The notes below the pieces were generated by a model. That model saw nothing but the letters and a program-made list of their open reading frames with translations. It made no database searches and was not told the DNA's origin. Below, one piece after another: positions 1-5,667 of a DNA stretch of 5,667 nt. The DNA comes from Verrucomicrobiota bacterium. Lineage in GTDB: Bacteria; Verrucomicrobiota; Verrucomicrobiia; Verrucomicrobiales; Verrucomicrobiaceae. A program made the translations under genes and the position numbers. Within the stretch, counting starts at the first letter, position 1; each line of letters begins with the position of its first letter. The stretch covers positions 1-5,667 of the forward strand of contig JAIOQF010000251.1 in assembly GCA_021413535.1 (NCBI GenBank). The letters run 5' to 3'.

Positions 1-2
1 TC

Positions 3-74
3 TTGCACCCCATGCAAGCGTTCTACCAGGCTGAACTACAGCCCGCGATCCAGTTTTTGCGAACCGGAGTCTAA
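3..74 (+). CDS. Possible 3' end of an upstream gene, product unknown
   Basis: A reading frame enters from the left edge and stops at TAA 72-74. It encodes about 23 residues ending in FLRTGV, with a preceding stretch MQAFYQAELQPAIQ that looks like an ordinary amphipathic helix. The peptide is too short to assign to a family and I do not recognise it. It ends 97 bp before argC on the same strand, so the upstream gene could be co-transcribed with the arginine genes, but nothing here proves that. Another frame stops at TGA 32-34, so the choice of frame is itself uncertain. Confidence 0.35.
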   Translation: MHPMQAFYQAELQPAIQFLRTGV

Positions 75-171
75 GCGCGGGGACTGCCGCATATCAAGCA
101 GGAGATGGAAGTTTTTCCAACACGGGCTTGCACGGCGCGGCACAGTCAGCAAATTCGCCCTTCGCCAAAAA
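75..171 (+). other. Leader region upstream of argC
   Basis: These 97 bases separate the putative upstream stop from the argC start. I looked for a sigma70 promoter and found only isolated -35-like hexamers (TTGCGA at 57-62, TTGCAC at 128-133), with no acceptable -10 at the right distance. I see no ARG-box-like palindrome (TGAAT/ATTCA), no Shine-Dalgarno sequence before 172, and no T-tract terminator. The only structure is a short hairpin at 106-119. The operon promoter may lie further upstream, or use a consensus I cannot recognise by eye. Confidence 0.5.
106..119 (+). repeat. Small perfect inverted repeat in the argC leader
   Basis: TGGAA (106-110) and TTCCA (115-119) are perfectly complementary around a 4-base loop GTTT. 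The stem is only 5 bp and no T-run follows, so it is not a convincing terminator. It could be a small operator half-site pair or chance. It lies 52 bases before the argC start codon. Confidence 0.25.
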
Positions 172-1221
172 ATGTCACATCTAGTCAAAGTCGCGGTCGT
201 GGGAGCCAGCGGTTACTCCGGAAGAGAGTTGCTGCGGCTCCTGCTGCTGCATCCCAATGCAGAGATCGTGGCGGTGACTTCGCGGCAACATGCCGGCAAA
301 CCACTGACGGCAGAGTTCCCGCGCTTCCGTGGTGTCGCGCAAGCGGACGCGCTTTCATTTGTCGCGCCGGACATTGCGATCATTAAAAAATCCGGTGCCA
401 AAGTGGCCTTTCTTGCACTGCCCCACGGTGTGGCCCATGAATTTGCCGGATCATTATTGGACGCCGGACTTCGCGTCATCGACTTGAGCGCCGATTTCCG
501 GCTGCGCGATGCTAAAGTCTATGCGGAGTATTACGATCATGCCCATCCTGCGCCTGCACTGCTGGACGAAGCGGTCTACGCGCTACCCGAACTGCGAGCG
601 GAAGAAATAAAAAAAGCACGGCTCATCGCCTGCCCCGGATGCTATCCCACGAGCGTCCTGGTTCCGTTGGTGCCATTGCTGCGCGCCGGTTTGCTGGATG
701 ATTCACCGATGGCCGTCTCCAGCATGAGCGGCGTAAGCGGTGCTGGCAGAAAGGAAAGCACGCCGTTTCTGTTCTGCGAGTGCAACGAAAGCCTCCGCGC
801 CTACAGCGTGCCCAAGCACCGGCACCTCAGCGAGATCGCCCAGGAACTCGACCTCGCTGCGTCACGCAAGGTGCGTTTCACCTTCGTGCCGCATCTGGTT
901 CCCGTGAACCAAGGCATCTGCACCACGATCTTCACCGGCCTGAGCAATGGTGTTTCACTGGATGATGTCTCGAAGGCTTATGCCGCTGCCTATGCCGGCA
1001 AACGGTTCGTCCGGCTGCTGGGCAACGGCCAGTGCCCGGATACGAAAAACGTCACGGGCACGAACTTCATCGACGTCGGCTGGGCGTTCGACCAACGTGC
1101 AGACCGGCTCATCCTGATGAGCGCGGAAGACAATCTGGTAAAAGGTGCGGCCGGTCAGGCGGTGCAGAATTTTAATCTCGCGTGCGGTTACGCCGAACAC
1201 ACGGGTTTGACCGTGCTGTGA
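172..1221 (+). CDS. argC: N-acetyl-gamma-glutamyl-phosphate reductase
   Basis: This cytoplasmic enzyme reduces N-acetylglutamyl 5-phosphate to the 5-semialdehyde with NADPH, between ArgB and ArgD in arginine synthesis. The 349-residue product is of normal family length. The N-terminal Rossmann loop GASGYSGREL is at residues 11-20, with IDLSADFRL at 103-111. The active-site signature CPGCYPTS is at 154-161, with the catalytic cysteine at C157. SGVSGAGRK (186-194) and KHRHLSEI (215-222), which holds the catalytic histidine (H216 or H218), follow. One oddity is VNQGI at 245-249, where many family members have an Arg before the Gly. The frame is open to the left edge of the window, but ATG 172 is its only usual start codon and puts the dinucleotide loop at the expected distance. 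No Shine-Dalgarno precedes it. It is the first gene of the operon; argJ follows after 27 bp. The assignment is near certain. Confidence 0.97.
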   Translation: MSHLVKVAVVGASGYSGRELLRLLLLHPNAEIVAVTSRQHAGKPLTAEFPRFRGVAQADALSFVAPDIAIIKKSGAKVAFLALPHGVAHEFAGSLLDAGLRVIDLSADFRLRDAKVYAEYYDHAHPAPALLDEAVYALPELRAEEIKKARLIACPGCYPTSVLVPLVPLLRAGLLDDSPMAVSSMSGVSGAGRKESTPFLFCECNESLRAYSVPKHRHLSEIAQELDLAASRKVRFTFVPHLVPVNQGICTTIFTGLSNGVSLDDVSKAYAAAYAGKRFVRLLGNGQCPDTKNVTGTNFIDVGWAFDQRADRLILMSAEDNLVKGAAGQAVQNFNLACGYAEHTGLTVL

Positions 1222-1248
1222 TTTTCCATTAGAAGCGTTATCCGTGTC

Positions 1249-2529
1249 ATGAGCAAGGCATCCTCCACCGCAGCCGATTTCCCGTTCAAAGCCATCACCG
1301 GTGGCGTGACCGCGCCCCGGGGCTTTCGCGCGGGTGCCATTGCCTGCGGAATTAAAGATCCAAAGAAAGTGCGTCTCGACCTCGCGCTCATCGTCTCGGA
1401 CAAGAAGGCAAAGACCACCGCCTGCTTCACCACCAACCGCGTGAAAGCCGCGCCAGTCCGCGTGTCCGCCATTCATGTCAAAGGCGGCGACGCGCGCGCG
1501 ATCATCGCCAACAGCGGTAATGCCAACGCTTGCACCGGCCCGCAGGGAATCACCGACGCGAAATCCATGACCCGCGCCGTAGCTGAACAACTCGGCTTAA
1601 AAATGGAGCAGGTGCTGGTGAATTCCACGGGTATCATCGGAATGCCGATGCCGATGGATCGGATAATCCCTCGCACCGCTGATCTCGTTGCCTCACTCAA
1701 CGAGAAGGGTTCCAACAAAGCCGCGCAGGCCATCATGACCAGCGACACCAAGCCGAAAAGCTATGCGATCGAGGTCAAATGCCACGGGCACAAGTTCCGC
1801 GTTGGCGGCATCGCCAAGGGGGCAGGCATGATTTGTCCCAACATGGCCACCATGCTGGCTTTCATCACTACGGACGCGACAGTGGATGGCTCTGAATTGA
1901 AACGCGCCACGCAAGCCGCGGTGGAACAGAGCTTCAACCGCATCACCATCGATGGCGACACCAGCACCAACGACACCGTGATCGTGATGAGCAACGGCGC
2001 ATCTGGCATGCCAGTAATCAAAAGCAAAGCGCCTTGCACCGAAGTCTTCCGAGCTGCCTTGCGGCGGGTGATGGTCGAGCTGGCCAAGATGATCGTGCGC
2101 GACGGCGAGCGAGTCACGCGCTTCGTGGAAATCCGCGTGAAGGGCGCAAGAAATTACAAGGACGCCAAAGCAGTGGCCGAAGCCGTGGCCAAGTCCACGC
2201 TCGTGAAATGCTCCTGGCACGGCGGTGATCCCAACTGGGGACGGGTAATGCACGCCGTCGGCTATGCCAGTGCCCGCATTCGTGAGGAACTGGTGGATAT
2301 TTATTTCGGCGGGCTCTGCGCCGCGAAAGGCGGCTTGCCCACCGGCATCCCGGTGAAGGAACTCGAAGCGGTAACTACCAAGCCCGCTTTTACTGTGACC
2401 GTTGACCTCAATCTCGGCGAAGCGGAATACAACGTCTACACTACGGACCTCAGCAAAGAATACGTCGACTTCAACAGCAGCGAATACTCCGCTGCGGTGC
2501 ATTCCAAGCGGCAGACGGGGCTCGTTTAG
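1249..2529 (+). CDS. argJ: Glutamate N-acetyltransferase / ornithine acetyltransferase (ArgJ)
   Basis: ArgJ transfers acetyl from N-acetylornithine to glutamate, releasing ornithine and regenerating N-acetylglutamate. Some members also use acetyl-CoA. The family is an Ntn-type self-cleaving protein. Here the cleavage motif is KGAGMICPNMATML (190-203), predicting alpha (1-200) and beta (201-426) chains with T201 as the new N-terminal nucleophile. GGVTAPRGF is at 18-26, the oxyanion-hole motif STGIIG at 126-131 (T127, G128), and DPNWGR at 327-332. The substrate glutamate is kept as E287, but the usual DGEGATK reads DGERVTR (285-291). The C-terminus reads FNSSEYS (408-414), not the usual INA-Y-T type, and has about 12 extra residues. 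No argE is needed if this enzyme recycles acetyl. The start at 1249 has only a weak, distant AGAAG (1231-1235). argB follows after 9 bp. Sequence alone cannot say whether it is mono- or bifunctional. Confidence 0.96.
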   Translation: MSKASSTAADFPFKAITGGVTAPRGFRAGAIACGIKDPKKVRLDLALIVSDKKAKTTACFTTNRVKAAPVRVSAIHVKGGDARAIIANSGNANACTGPQGITDAKSMTRAVAEQLGLKMEQVLVNSTGIIGMPMPMDRIIPRTADLVASLNEKGSNKAAQAIMTSDTKPKSYAIEVKCHGHKFRVGGIAKGAGMICPNMATMLAFITTDATVDGSELKRATQAAVEQSFNRITIDGDTSTNDTVIVMSNGASGMPVIKSKAPCTEVFRAALRRVMVELAKMIVRDGERVTRFVEIRVKGARNYKDAKAVAEAVAKSTLVKCSWHGGDPNWGRVMHAVGYASARIREELVDIYFGGLCAAKGGLPTGIPVKELEAVTTKPAFTVTVDLNLGEAEYNVYTTDLSKEYVDFNSSEYSAAVHSKRQTGLV

Positions 2530-2538
2530 TAAACTGAG

Positions 2539-3426
2539 ATGAGCCTTCAACAAGAGCAAATCCGCAAGGCCGACGCGCTGATCGAAGCGCTGCCGTATCT
2601 GCAAAATTTCCGCGGCCAGACCTTTCTCATCAAGGTCGGCGGCAGCGCCATGGAAGATGCATCCCTCGTGGACAGCCTGCTGCGCGACATCGTCTTTCTC
2701 GAGGCCGTGGGCATCAACCCGGTGCTCGTGCACGGCGGTGGCAAAGCGATCACGAAGGCGATGAAGGATGCCAACCTTGAGGCGCGTTTTGTTGCCGGCC
2801 TGCGCGTGACCGATGAGAAAACCATCGAGATCGTTGAGAAAACTTTATCACAAGTCATCAATCCCGACCTCGTGCAACGCATCAATACGCTGGGCGGTCG
2901 CGCCGTCGGACTGGCGGGCACGAGTGTTTTCACCGGCCAGCGCACTAAGGCCAAAGATCCCGTCAGCGGCGAACTCGTGGATATCGGGTTCATCGGCGAA
3001 GTCGTGGAATGCAGCACGGAATTTGTCGATCTCGCCGTCAAAGGCGAAGTCGTTCCCGTGGTATCGCCAGTCGCAAAAGAATCAGGCACCGGCCACACGC
3101 TCAATGTGAACGCCGACATTGCGGCCTGCGCTCTCGCGAAAAAACTCAAGGCCGCCAAGCTTATTTTTCTCAGCGACGTGCTCGGAGTCATGCGCGACCC
3201 AAAGGACGACGCTACGTTGATCCCCACGCTCAATGAAACTTCCATCGCGCAACTGATCCACGAGGGCATCATCGCGGGCGGCATGCTGCCCAAAATGGAA
3301 AGCGCGCTCGAATCCTTGCGCGGCGGGGTCGGCAAAGTTCACCTCATCGACGGCCGCATTCCTCACTCCGTCGTGCTCGAAATTTTCACCGACAAGGGGA
3401 TCGGCACCGAAATCACACTTCAATGA
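2539..3426 (+). CDS. argB: N-acetylglutamate kinase, probably arginine-inhibited
   Basis: ArgB phosphorylates the gamma-carboxyl of N-acetylglutamate with ATP and belongs to the amino acid kinase family. The 295-residue product shows the nucleotide-binding IKVGGSAM at 31-38 (K32), HGGGK at 65-69, the substrate-binding GLRVTD at 87-92, NVNAD at 189-193, LSDVLGV at 211-217 (D213) and GGMLPKMESA at 247-256 (K252). Residues 1-25 form a predicted helix ahead of the kinase core. In this family such an N-helix marks hexameric, arginine-sensitive enzymes, and the C-terminal HS-LEIF-GIGTEI segment (H276, E281, G287) also fits that class. Feedback inhibition is therefore an inference from family knowledge. 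V33 stands where many members have Tyr. It starts 9 bp after argJ without a clear Shine-Dalgarno, and its TGA overlaps the argD ATG by four bases. Confidence 0.97.
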   Translation: MSLQQEQIRKADALIEALPYLQNFRGQTFLIKVGGSAMEDASLVDSLLRDIVFLEAVGINPVLVHGGGKAITKAMKDANLEARFVAGLRVTDEKTIEIVEKTLSQVINPDLVQRINTLGGRAVGLAGTSVFTGQRTKAKDPVSGELVDIGFIGEVVECSTEFVDLAVKGEVVPVVSPVAKESGTGHTLNVNADIAACALAKKLKAAKLIFLSDVLGVMRDPKDDATLIPTLNETSIAQLIHEGIIAGGMLPKMESALESLRGGVGKVHLIDGRIPHSVVLEIFTDKGIGTEITLQ

Positions 3427-4703
3427 CAGACGCAGAGAAATTTCAGAACTACGTCATCCCGAACTATGGCCGCTTCGATTTCTGGCCGGAACGCGGCAGC
3501 GGCGTGAAGCTGTGGGACCGCGACGGCCGGGAATATCTCGATTTCGCCGGCGGCGTCGCCGTTTGCCCGCTCGGACATTGTCATCCAGAGGTCGTGAAAG
3601 CACTCCAGGACCAGGCGGCGAAGCTTATCCACGTTTCCAACTGGTATCACATCGCGCAGCAGGGCGAACTGGCGCGAATGCTGGTAGAAGATGTCTTGGG
3701 CATTGCCGGGAAGTGCTTCTTCTGCAACAGCGGCGCGGAGGCAAACGAAGGCCTCATCAAGCTGGCGCGGAAATTTGGTGTGATGCGGCCGAAGTCTGAT
3801 GGATCACCGCGCTACGAGATCATCACCTTCACCGGCAGCTTCCACGGCCGCACGATGGCGACCATGACTGCAACTGCGCAGGAAAAGATTCACGGCGGTT
3901 TCGGCCCGCTGGTGCCGGGATTTAAATACGCGCCGTTCAACGACATCGCCGCACTCGAAGCTGCAATCACGGATACCACTGTCGCTCTGCTGCTGGAACC
4001 CGTGCAGGGCGAGAGCGGCGTCAATCCCGCGACTCCGGAATTCCTCCGTGCGGCGGCAAACCTCGCGAAGAAACACGACCTGCTGCTGCTGCTCGATGAA
4101 GTGCAGTGCGGTCTCGGCAGAACGGGCGAACTCGGCGGCTGGCGCAGCATCGTGCCAGGTAATGAAATTCTTCCCGACGCCATCAGCTGGGCCAAGTCCA
4201 TCGGCAGCGGCTACGCGCTCGGCTCCTTCTGGGTTCGCGACCGTGCGATTTCCCACGAAGCAGGCGCACCACAACTCTGCGACATCCTCGGTGCAGGATC
4301 TCACGGCACGACGTATGGAGGCTCGCCACTCGCATGCGCGACAGCAATCGCGACCTTGAAAGTTATTCTGCGCGACGGTCTCGCTGAGCACTCGAAAATC
4401 ATGGGTGCATTAATCGCAAATGAAGCGCTCAGTTGGAAACTTCCAATCCTGAAGAATGTTCGAGCATTTGGATTCATGATCGGCTTTGAACTCGACATCA
4501 CCCACATTGAAGCCCGCGAAGATTTTCAAAAGAGCGGCAAAACGCCGTCCATCTGGATCGTGCAACGATTGATGGATGCAGGTTTGCTCTCGGTCGCCGC
4601 AGGACCGAAGGTGCTGCGCTGGCTGGCACCAATGAACACCACGGAATTAGAAGTGCGCGCCGGGCTGAAAATCATGCACGATGTCTTGCAAAAATTATCA
4701 TGA
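3423..4703 (+). CDS. argD: Acetylornithine aminotransferase (class III, PLP-dependent)
   Basis: This cytoplasmic enzyme interconverts N-acetylglutamate 5-semialdehyde and N-acetylornithine with glutamate as amino donor; family members often also serve as the DapC step of lysine synthesis. The 426-residue product has the class III layout: LDFAGGVAV at 38-46, NSGAEANE at 102-109 (phosphate loop), FHGRT at 140-144 (R143 for substrate carboxylate), EPVQGESG at 192-199, DEVQCGLGRTG at 225-235 (D225 pairs with the PLP nitrogen), the Schiff-base lysine K258 in SWAKSIGSG (255-263), and HGTTYGGSPLACA at 294-306. It is longer than a typical enzyme of about 400 residues, mainly because of roughly 4 extra residues before K258 (236-250) and about 10 between G267 and H294. 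It could be a related omega-aminotransferase, but its place between argB and argF makes ArgD much the best call. It is coupled at both ends by ATGA overlaps. Confidence 0.94.
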   Translation: MTDAEKFQNYVIPNYGRFDFWPERGSGVKLWDRDGREYLDFAGGVAVCPLGHCHPEVVKALQDQAAKLIHVSNWYHIAQQGELARMLVEDVLGIAGKCFFCNSGAEANEGLIKLARKFGVMRPKSDGSPRYEIITFTGSFHGRTMATMTATAQEKIHGGFGPLVPGFKYAPFNDIAALEAAITDTTVALLLEPVQGESGVNPATPEFLRAAANLAKKHDLLLLLDEVQCGLGRTGELGGWRSIVPGNEILPDAISWAKSIGSGYALGSFWVRDRAISHEAGAPQLCDILGAGSHGTTYGGSPLACATAIATLKVILRDGLAEHSKIMGALIANEALSWKLPILKNVRAFGFMIGFELDITHIEAREDFQKSGKTPSIWIVQRLMDAGLLSVAAGPKVLRWLAPMNTTELEVRAGLKIMHDVLQKLS

Positions 4704-5596
4704 AAAATCTTCTCTCCATCGAAGCACTCAGCGCGCGGGAAATTAGTGACATCGTTGAACTCGGCATTTCGCTGCGCAAGAACCGCGCCGCCACGCCCAA
4801 GATTTTAAATGGGCAGTGCTGGGCGCTCATCTTCAACAAATCATCGACTCGCACGCGGGTGAGCTTTGAGGTCGGCATTCGCGAACTCGGAGGCGACGTG
4901 ATGTTTCTCAGCGGCACAGAAACTCAATTGGGCCGGGGCGAGCCTGTGAAAGACACCGCTCGAGTGCTGGGCCGCATGGTGCACGGCGCGGTGATCCGCA
5001 CCTACGCCCAGGCGGATGTCGAGGAGTTCGCCAAGTTCAGCGGCCTGCCGACCATCAACGCACTCACGGATGACGAGCACCCCTGCCAAATTCTGGCGGA
5101 TCTACAGTTGATGCTGGAAAAACTCGGCGGATGGAAAGACAAGAAAGTCTGTTTCCTCGGCGATGGTGACTGCAATGTCGCCCGGTCATGGATGTGGGCT
5201 GCGGCCCGGCTGGGTTTTGAACTCACCGTCGGTGCGCCCAAAGTTTTCCAGCCGCCCGCAGATTTCATGGAAAGGCTGGGTGCAAAAAATGTGAGTTTGT
5301 GTGATGATCCCAAACAGGCTGTCGCGGGCGCGGACGTAGTTTACACCGATGTCTGGATCAGCATGGGCAAGGAAGAAGAAAGCGCCCGCCGGCTGCAACT
5401 CCTCAAACCCTGGCAGATCAATGAGCCTCTGATGAAACACGCCAAAAAGAGCGCGATTGTCATGCATTGCCTCCCGGCGTATCGGGAAAAAGAAATCTCC
5501 GATGAAACCTTGGAGAAGCACGCTGACACTATTTTCTCAGAGGCTGAAAATCGCCTGCACGTTCAGAAAGCAGTGATCGTCTGGATGTTACGCTGA
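4700..5596 (+). CDS. argF: Ornithine carbamoyltransferase
   Basis: ArgF condenses ornithine with carbamoyl phosphate to citrulline. The 298-residue product is at the short end for the family but complete. The carbamoyl-phosphate loop SSTRTRVSFE is at 48-57 (S49, T50, R51, T52, R53), with HPCQ at 127-130. The ornithine domain starts with FLGDGDCNVARS (152-163), where N159 matches the conserved ornithine-binding Asn. It continues with TDVWISMG (216-223; D217, S221, M222) and HCLPAYR (256-262; catalytic C257). Tyr261 replaces a common His. The DVWISMG loop and HCLP motif fit a true ornithine enzyme rather than aspartate carbamoyltransferase or the acetyl/succinylornithine variants. The start ATG overlaps the argD stop (ATGA 4700-4703) with no Shine-Dalgarno. 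It is the last recognisable gene of the operon. Confidence 0.96.
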   Translation: MKNLLSIEALSAREISDIVELGISLRKNRAATPKILNGQCWALIFNKSSTRTRVSFEVGIRELGGDVMFLSGTETQLGRGEPVKDTARVLGRMVHGAVIRTYAQADVEEFAKFSGLPTINALTDDEHPCQILADLQLMLEKLGGWKDKKVCFLGDGDCNVARSWMWAAARLGFELTVGAPKVFQPPADFMERLGAKNVSLCDDPKQAVAGADVVYTDVWISMGKEEESARRLQLLKPWQINEPLMKHAKKSAIVMHCLPAYREKEISDETLEKHADTIFSEAENRLHVQKAVIVWMLR

Positions 5597-5602
5597 GTTT
5601 TA

Positions 5603-5667
5603 ATGAGAAACCGAAAATTTGTAAATTTACGAATTTCTCTTAAAAGCTTAATTGATGTTGACTATTA
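5603..5667 (+). CDS. Possible start of a downstream gene, truncated by the window
   Basis: An ATG at 5603, six bases after the argF stop, opens a frame that runs at least 21 codons to the window edge without a stop. It begins MRNRKFVNLRISLKS. I recognise no family, and it is not the start expected of ArgG or ArgH. Its DNA is far more AT-rich than the arginine genes, and there is no Shine-Dalgarno, though the arg genes lack one too. The same bases form an inverted repeat (5605-5639), so this may be non-coding sequence that is open by chance. The short length makes it weak evidence. Confidence 0.2.
   Translation, partial: MRNRKFVNLRISLKSLIDVDY
5605..5639. repeat. AT-rich imperfect inverted repeat after argF
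   Basis: GAGAAA (5605-5610) pairs with TTTCTC (5634-5639). Inside it CG (5612-5613) pairs with CG (5630-5631), and after an A-A mismatch AAATT (5615-5619) pairs with AATTT (5624-5628), leaving a 4-base loop. The centre also contains the perfect 10-bp palindrome GTAAATTTAC (5621-5630). It starts 9 bases after the argF stop, where a terminator is expected, but the stem is AT-rich and TTAAAAGC follows instead of a T-run, so a classical intrinsic terminator is doubtful. An operator for a downstream gene or a mRNA 3'-end stem are alternatives. Confidence 0.45.

Larger units (their letters stand above)
172..5596 (+). other. argCJBDF operon
   Basis: Five same-strand genes follow each other with gaps of 27 bp and 9 bp and then two 4-bp overlaps, with no room for internal promoters or terminators in the last three junctions. 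The products catalyse five linked steps from glutamate and acetyl groups to citrulline. Single-transcript expression is inferred from spacing and shared pathway. No arginine repressor site is visible, so transcriptional control is unknown; enzyme-level control through ArgB is the visible candidate. Confidence 0.88.

Noticed and set aside
77..90. GCGG/CCGC inverted repeat just after the upstream stop, as a terminator
   Set aside because: The stem is only 4 bp and is followed by ATATCAAG, not a T-run.
128..156. TTGCAC with a 17-base spacer to AAATTC as a sigma70 promoter
   Set aside because: The -10 hexamer matches TATAAT at only one position, and the start would leave almost no leader before argC.
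1..171. The argC frame is open all the way to the left edge, suggesting a longer ArgC
   Set aside because: No ATG, GTG or TTG occurs in that frame before 172, and the upstream translation (Cys/Arg/Ser-rich) does not look like ArgC. ATG 172 gives a normal N-terminus.
105..386. 93-codon frame starting ATG at 105 with GGAG directly before it
   Set aside because: It overlaps argC for most of its length, the GGAG touches the ATG with no spacing, and the protein is low-complexity and Arg/Ser/Ala-rich as expected for an out-of-frame reading of GC-rich coding DNA.
955..1590. Antisense frame of 211 codons across argC and argJ
   Set aside because: Glycine- and arginine-rich mirror of coding DNA with no motif, spanning the argC-argJ boundary.
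1693..2733. Long antisense frame of 346 codons across argJ and argB
   Set aside because: It is a His/Ala/Gly/Asp-rich shadow of two clearly assigned genes and spans their junction; no recognisable domain.
4080..4096. CTG triplet run as a microsatellite
   Set aside because: Four to five leucine codons in the conserved LLLLDE strand of ArgD; explained by codon bias.
5658..5663. TTGACT as a -35 element for a downstream gene
   Set aside because: The window ends four bases later, so no -10 element can be seen; a hexamer alone in AT-rich DNA is not evidence.

Overview
The window holds an ordinary but complete-looking arginine biosynthesis operon on the + strand. Five full genes occupy almost all of it, in the order argC (172-1221), argJ (1249-2529), argB (2539-3426), argD (3423-4703) and argF (4700-5596). 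I see no mobile element, CRISPR array, RNA gene or unknown defence or metabolic system. I searched for an undescribed system and do not claim one.

Organism: coding DNA of moderately high GC, five consecutive genes without a recognisable Shine-Dalgarno sequence, and the compact argCJBDF order fit a free-living Gram-negative bacterium. The ArgJ and ArgD sequence style suggests the Verrucomicrobiota/PVC group (Pedosphaera-like), but this is an impression from memory of protein style and is held only loosely. Nothing in the window settles the taxon.

Layout: 1-74 is the possible 3' end of an upstream gene of unknown identity. 75-171 is a 97-bp leader with no convincing promoter, ARG box or ribosome binding site, only a small 5-bp hairpin. 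172-5596 is the operon: gaps of 27 bp (argC-argJ) and 9 bp (argJ-argB), then two 4-bp ATGA stop/start overlaps (argB-argD and argD-argF), which imply translational coupling. 5597-5667 is abruptly AT-rich (about a quarter GC). It contains an imperfect inverted repeat and an open reading frame that starts 6 bp after argF and runs off the window.

How the genes work together: ArgJ makes N-acetylglutamate by moving acetyl from N-acetylornithine to glutamate, so the acetyl group is recycled and ornithine is released. ArgB phosphorylates N-acetylglutamate, ArgC reduces it to the semialdehyde, ArgD transaminates that to N-acetylornithine, and ArgF carbamoylates ornithine to citrulline. The window therefore encodes glutamate to citrulline by the cyclic route. 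argG, argH, carAB and any N-acetylglutamate synthase for priming lie elsewhere. ArgB has the N-terminal helix and C-terminal residues typical of arginine-inhibited enzymes, so feedback probably acts at that step. All catalytic residues I could place are intact. The departures from consensus are an ArgC R-to-Q change, an altered ArgJ DGEGATK motif and C-terminus, and ArgD insertions around the PLP-lysine loop; these look like lineage traits rather than damage.
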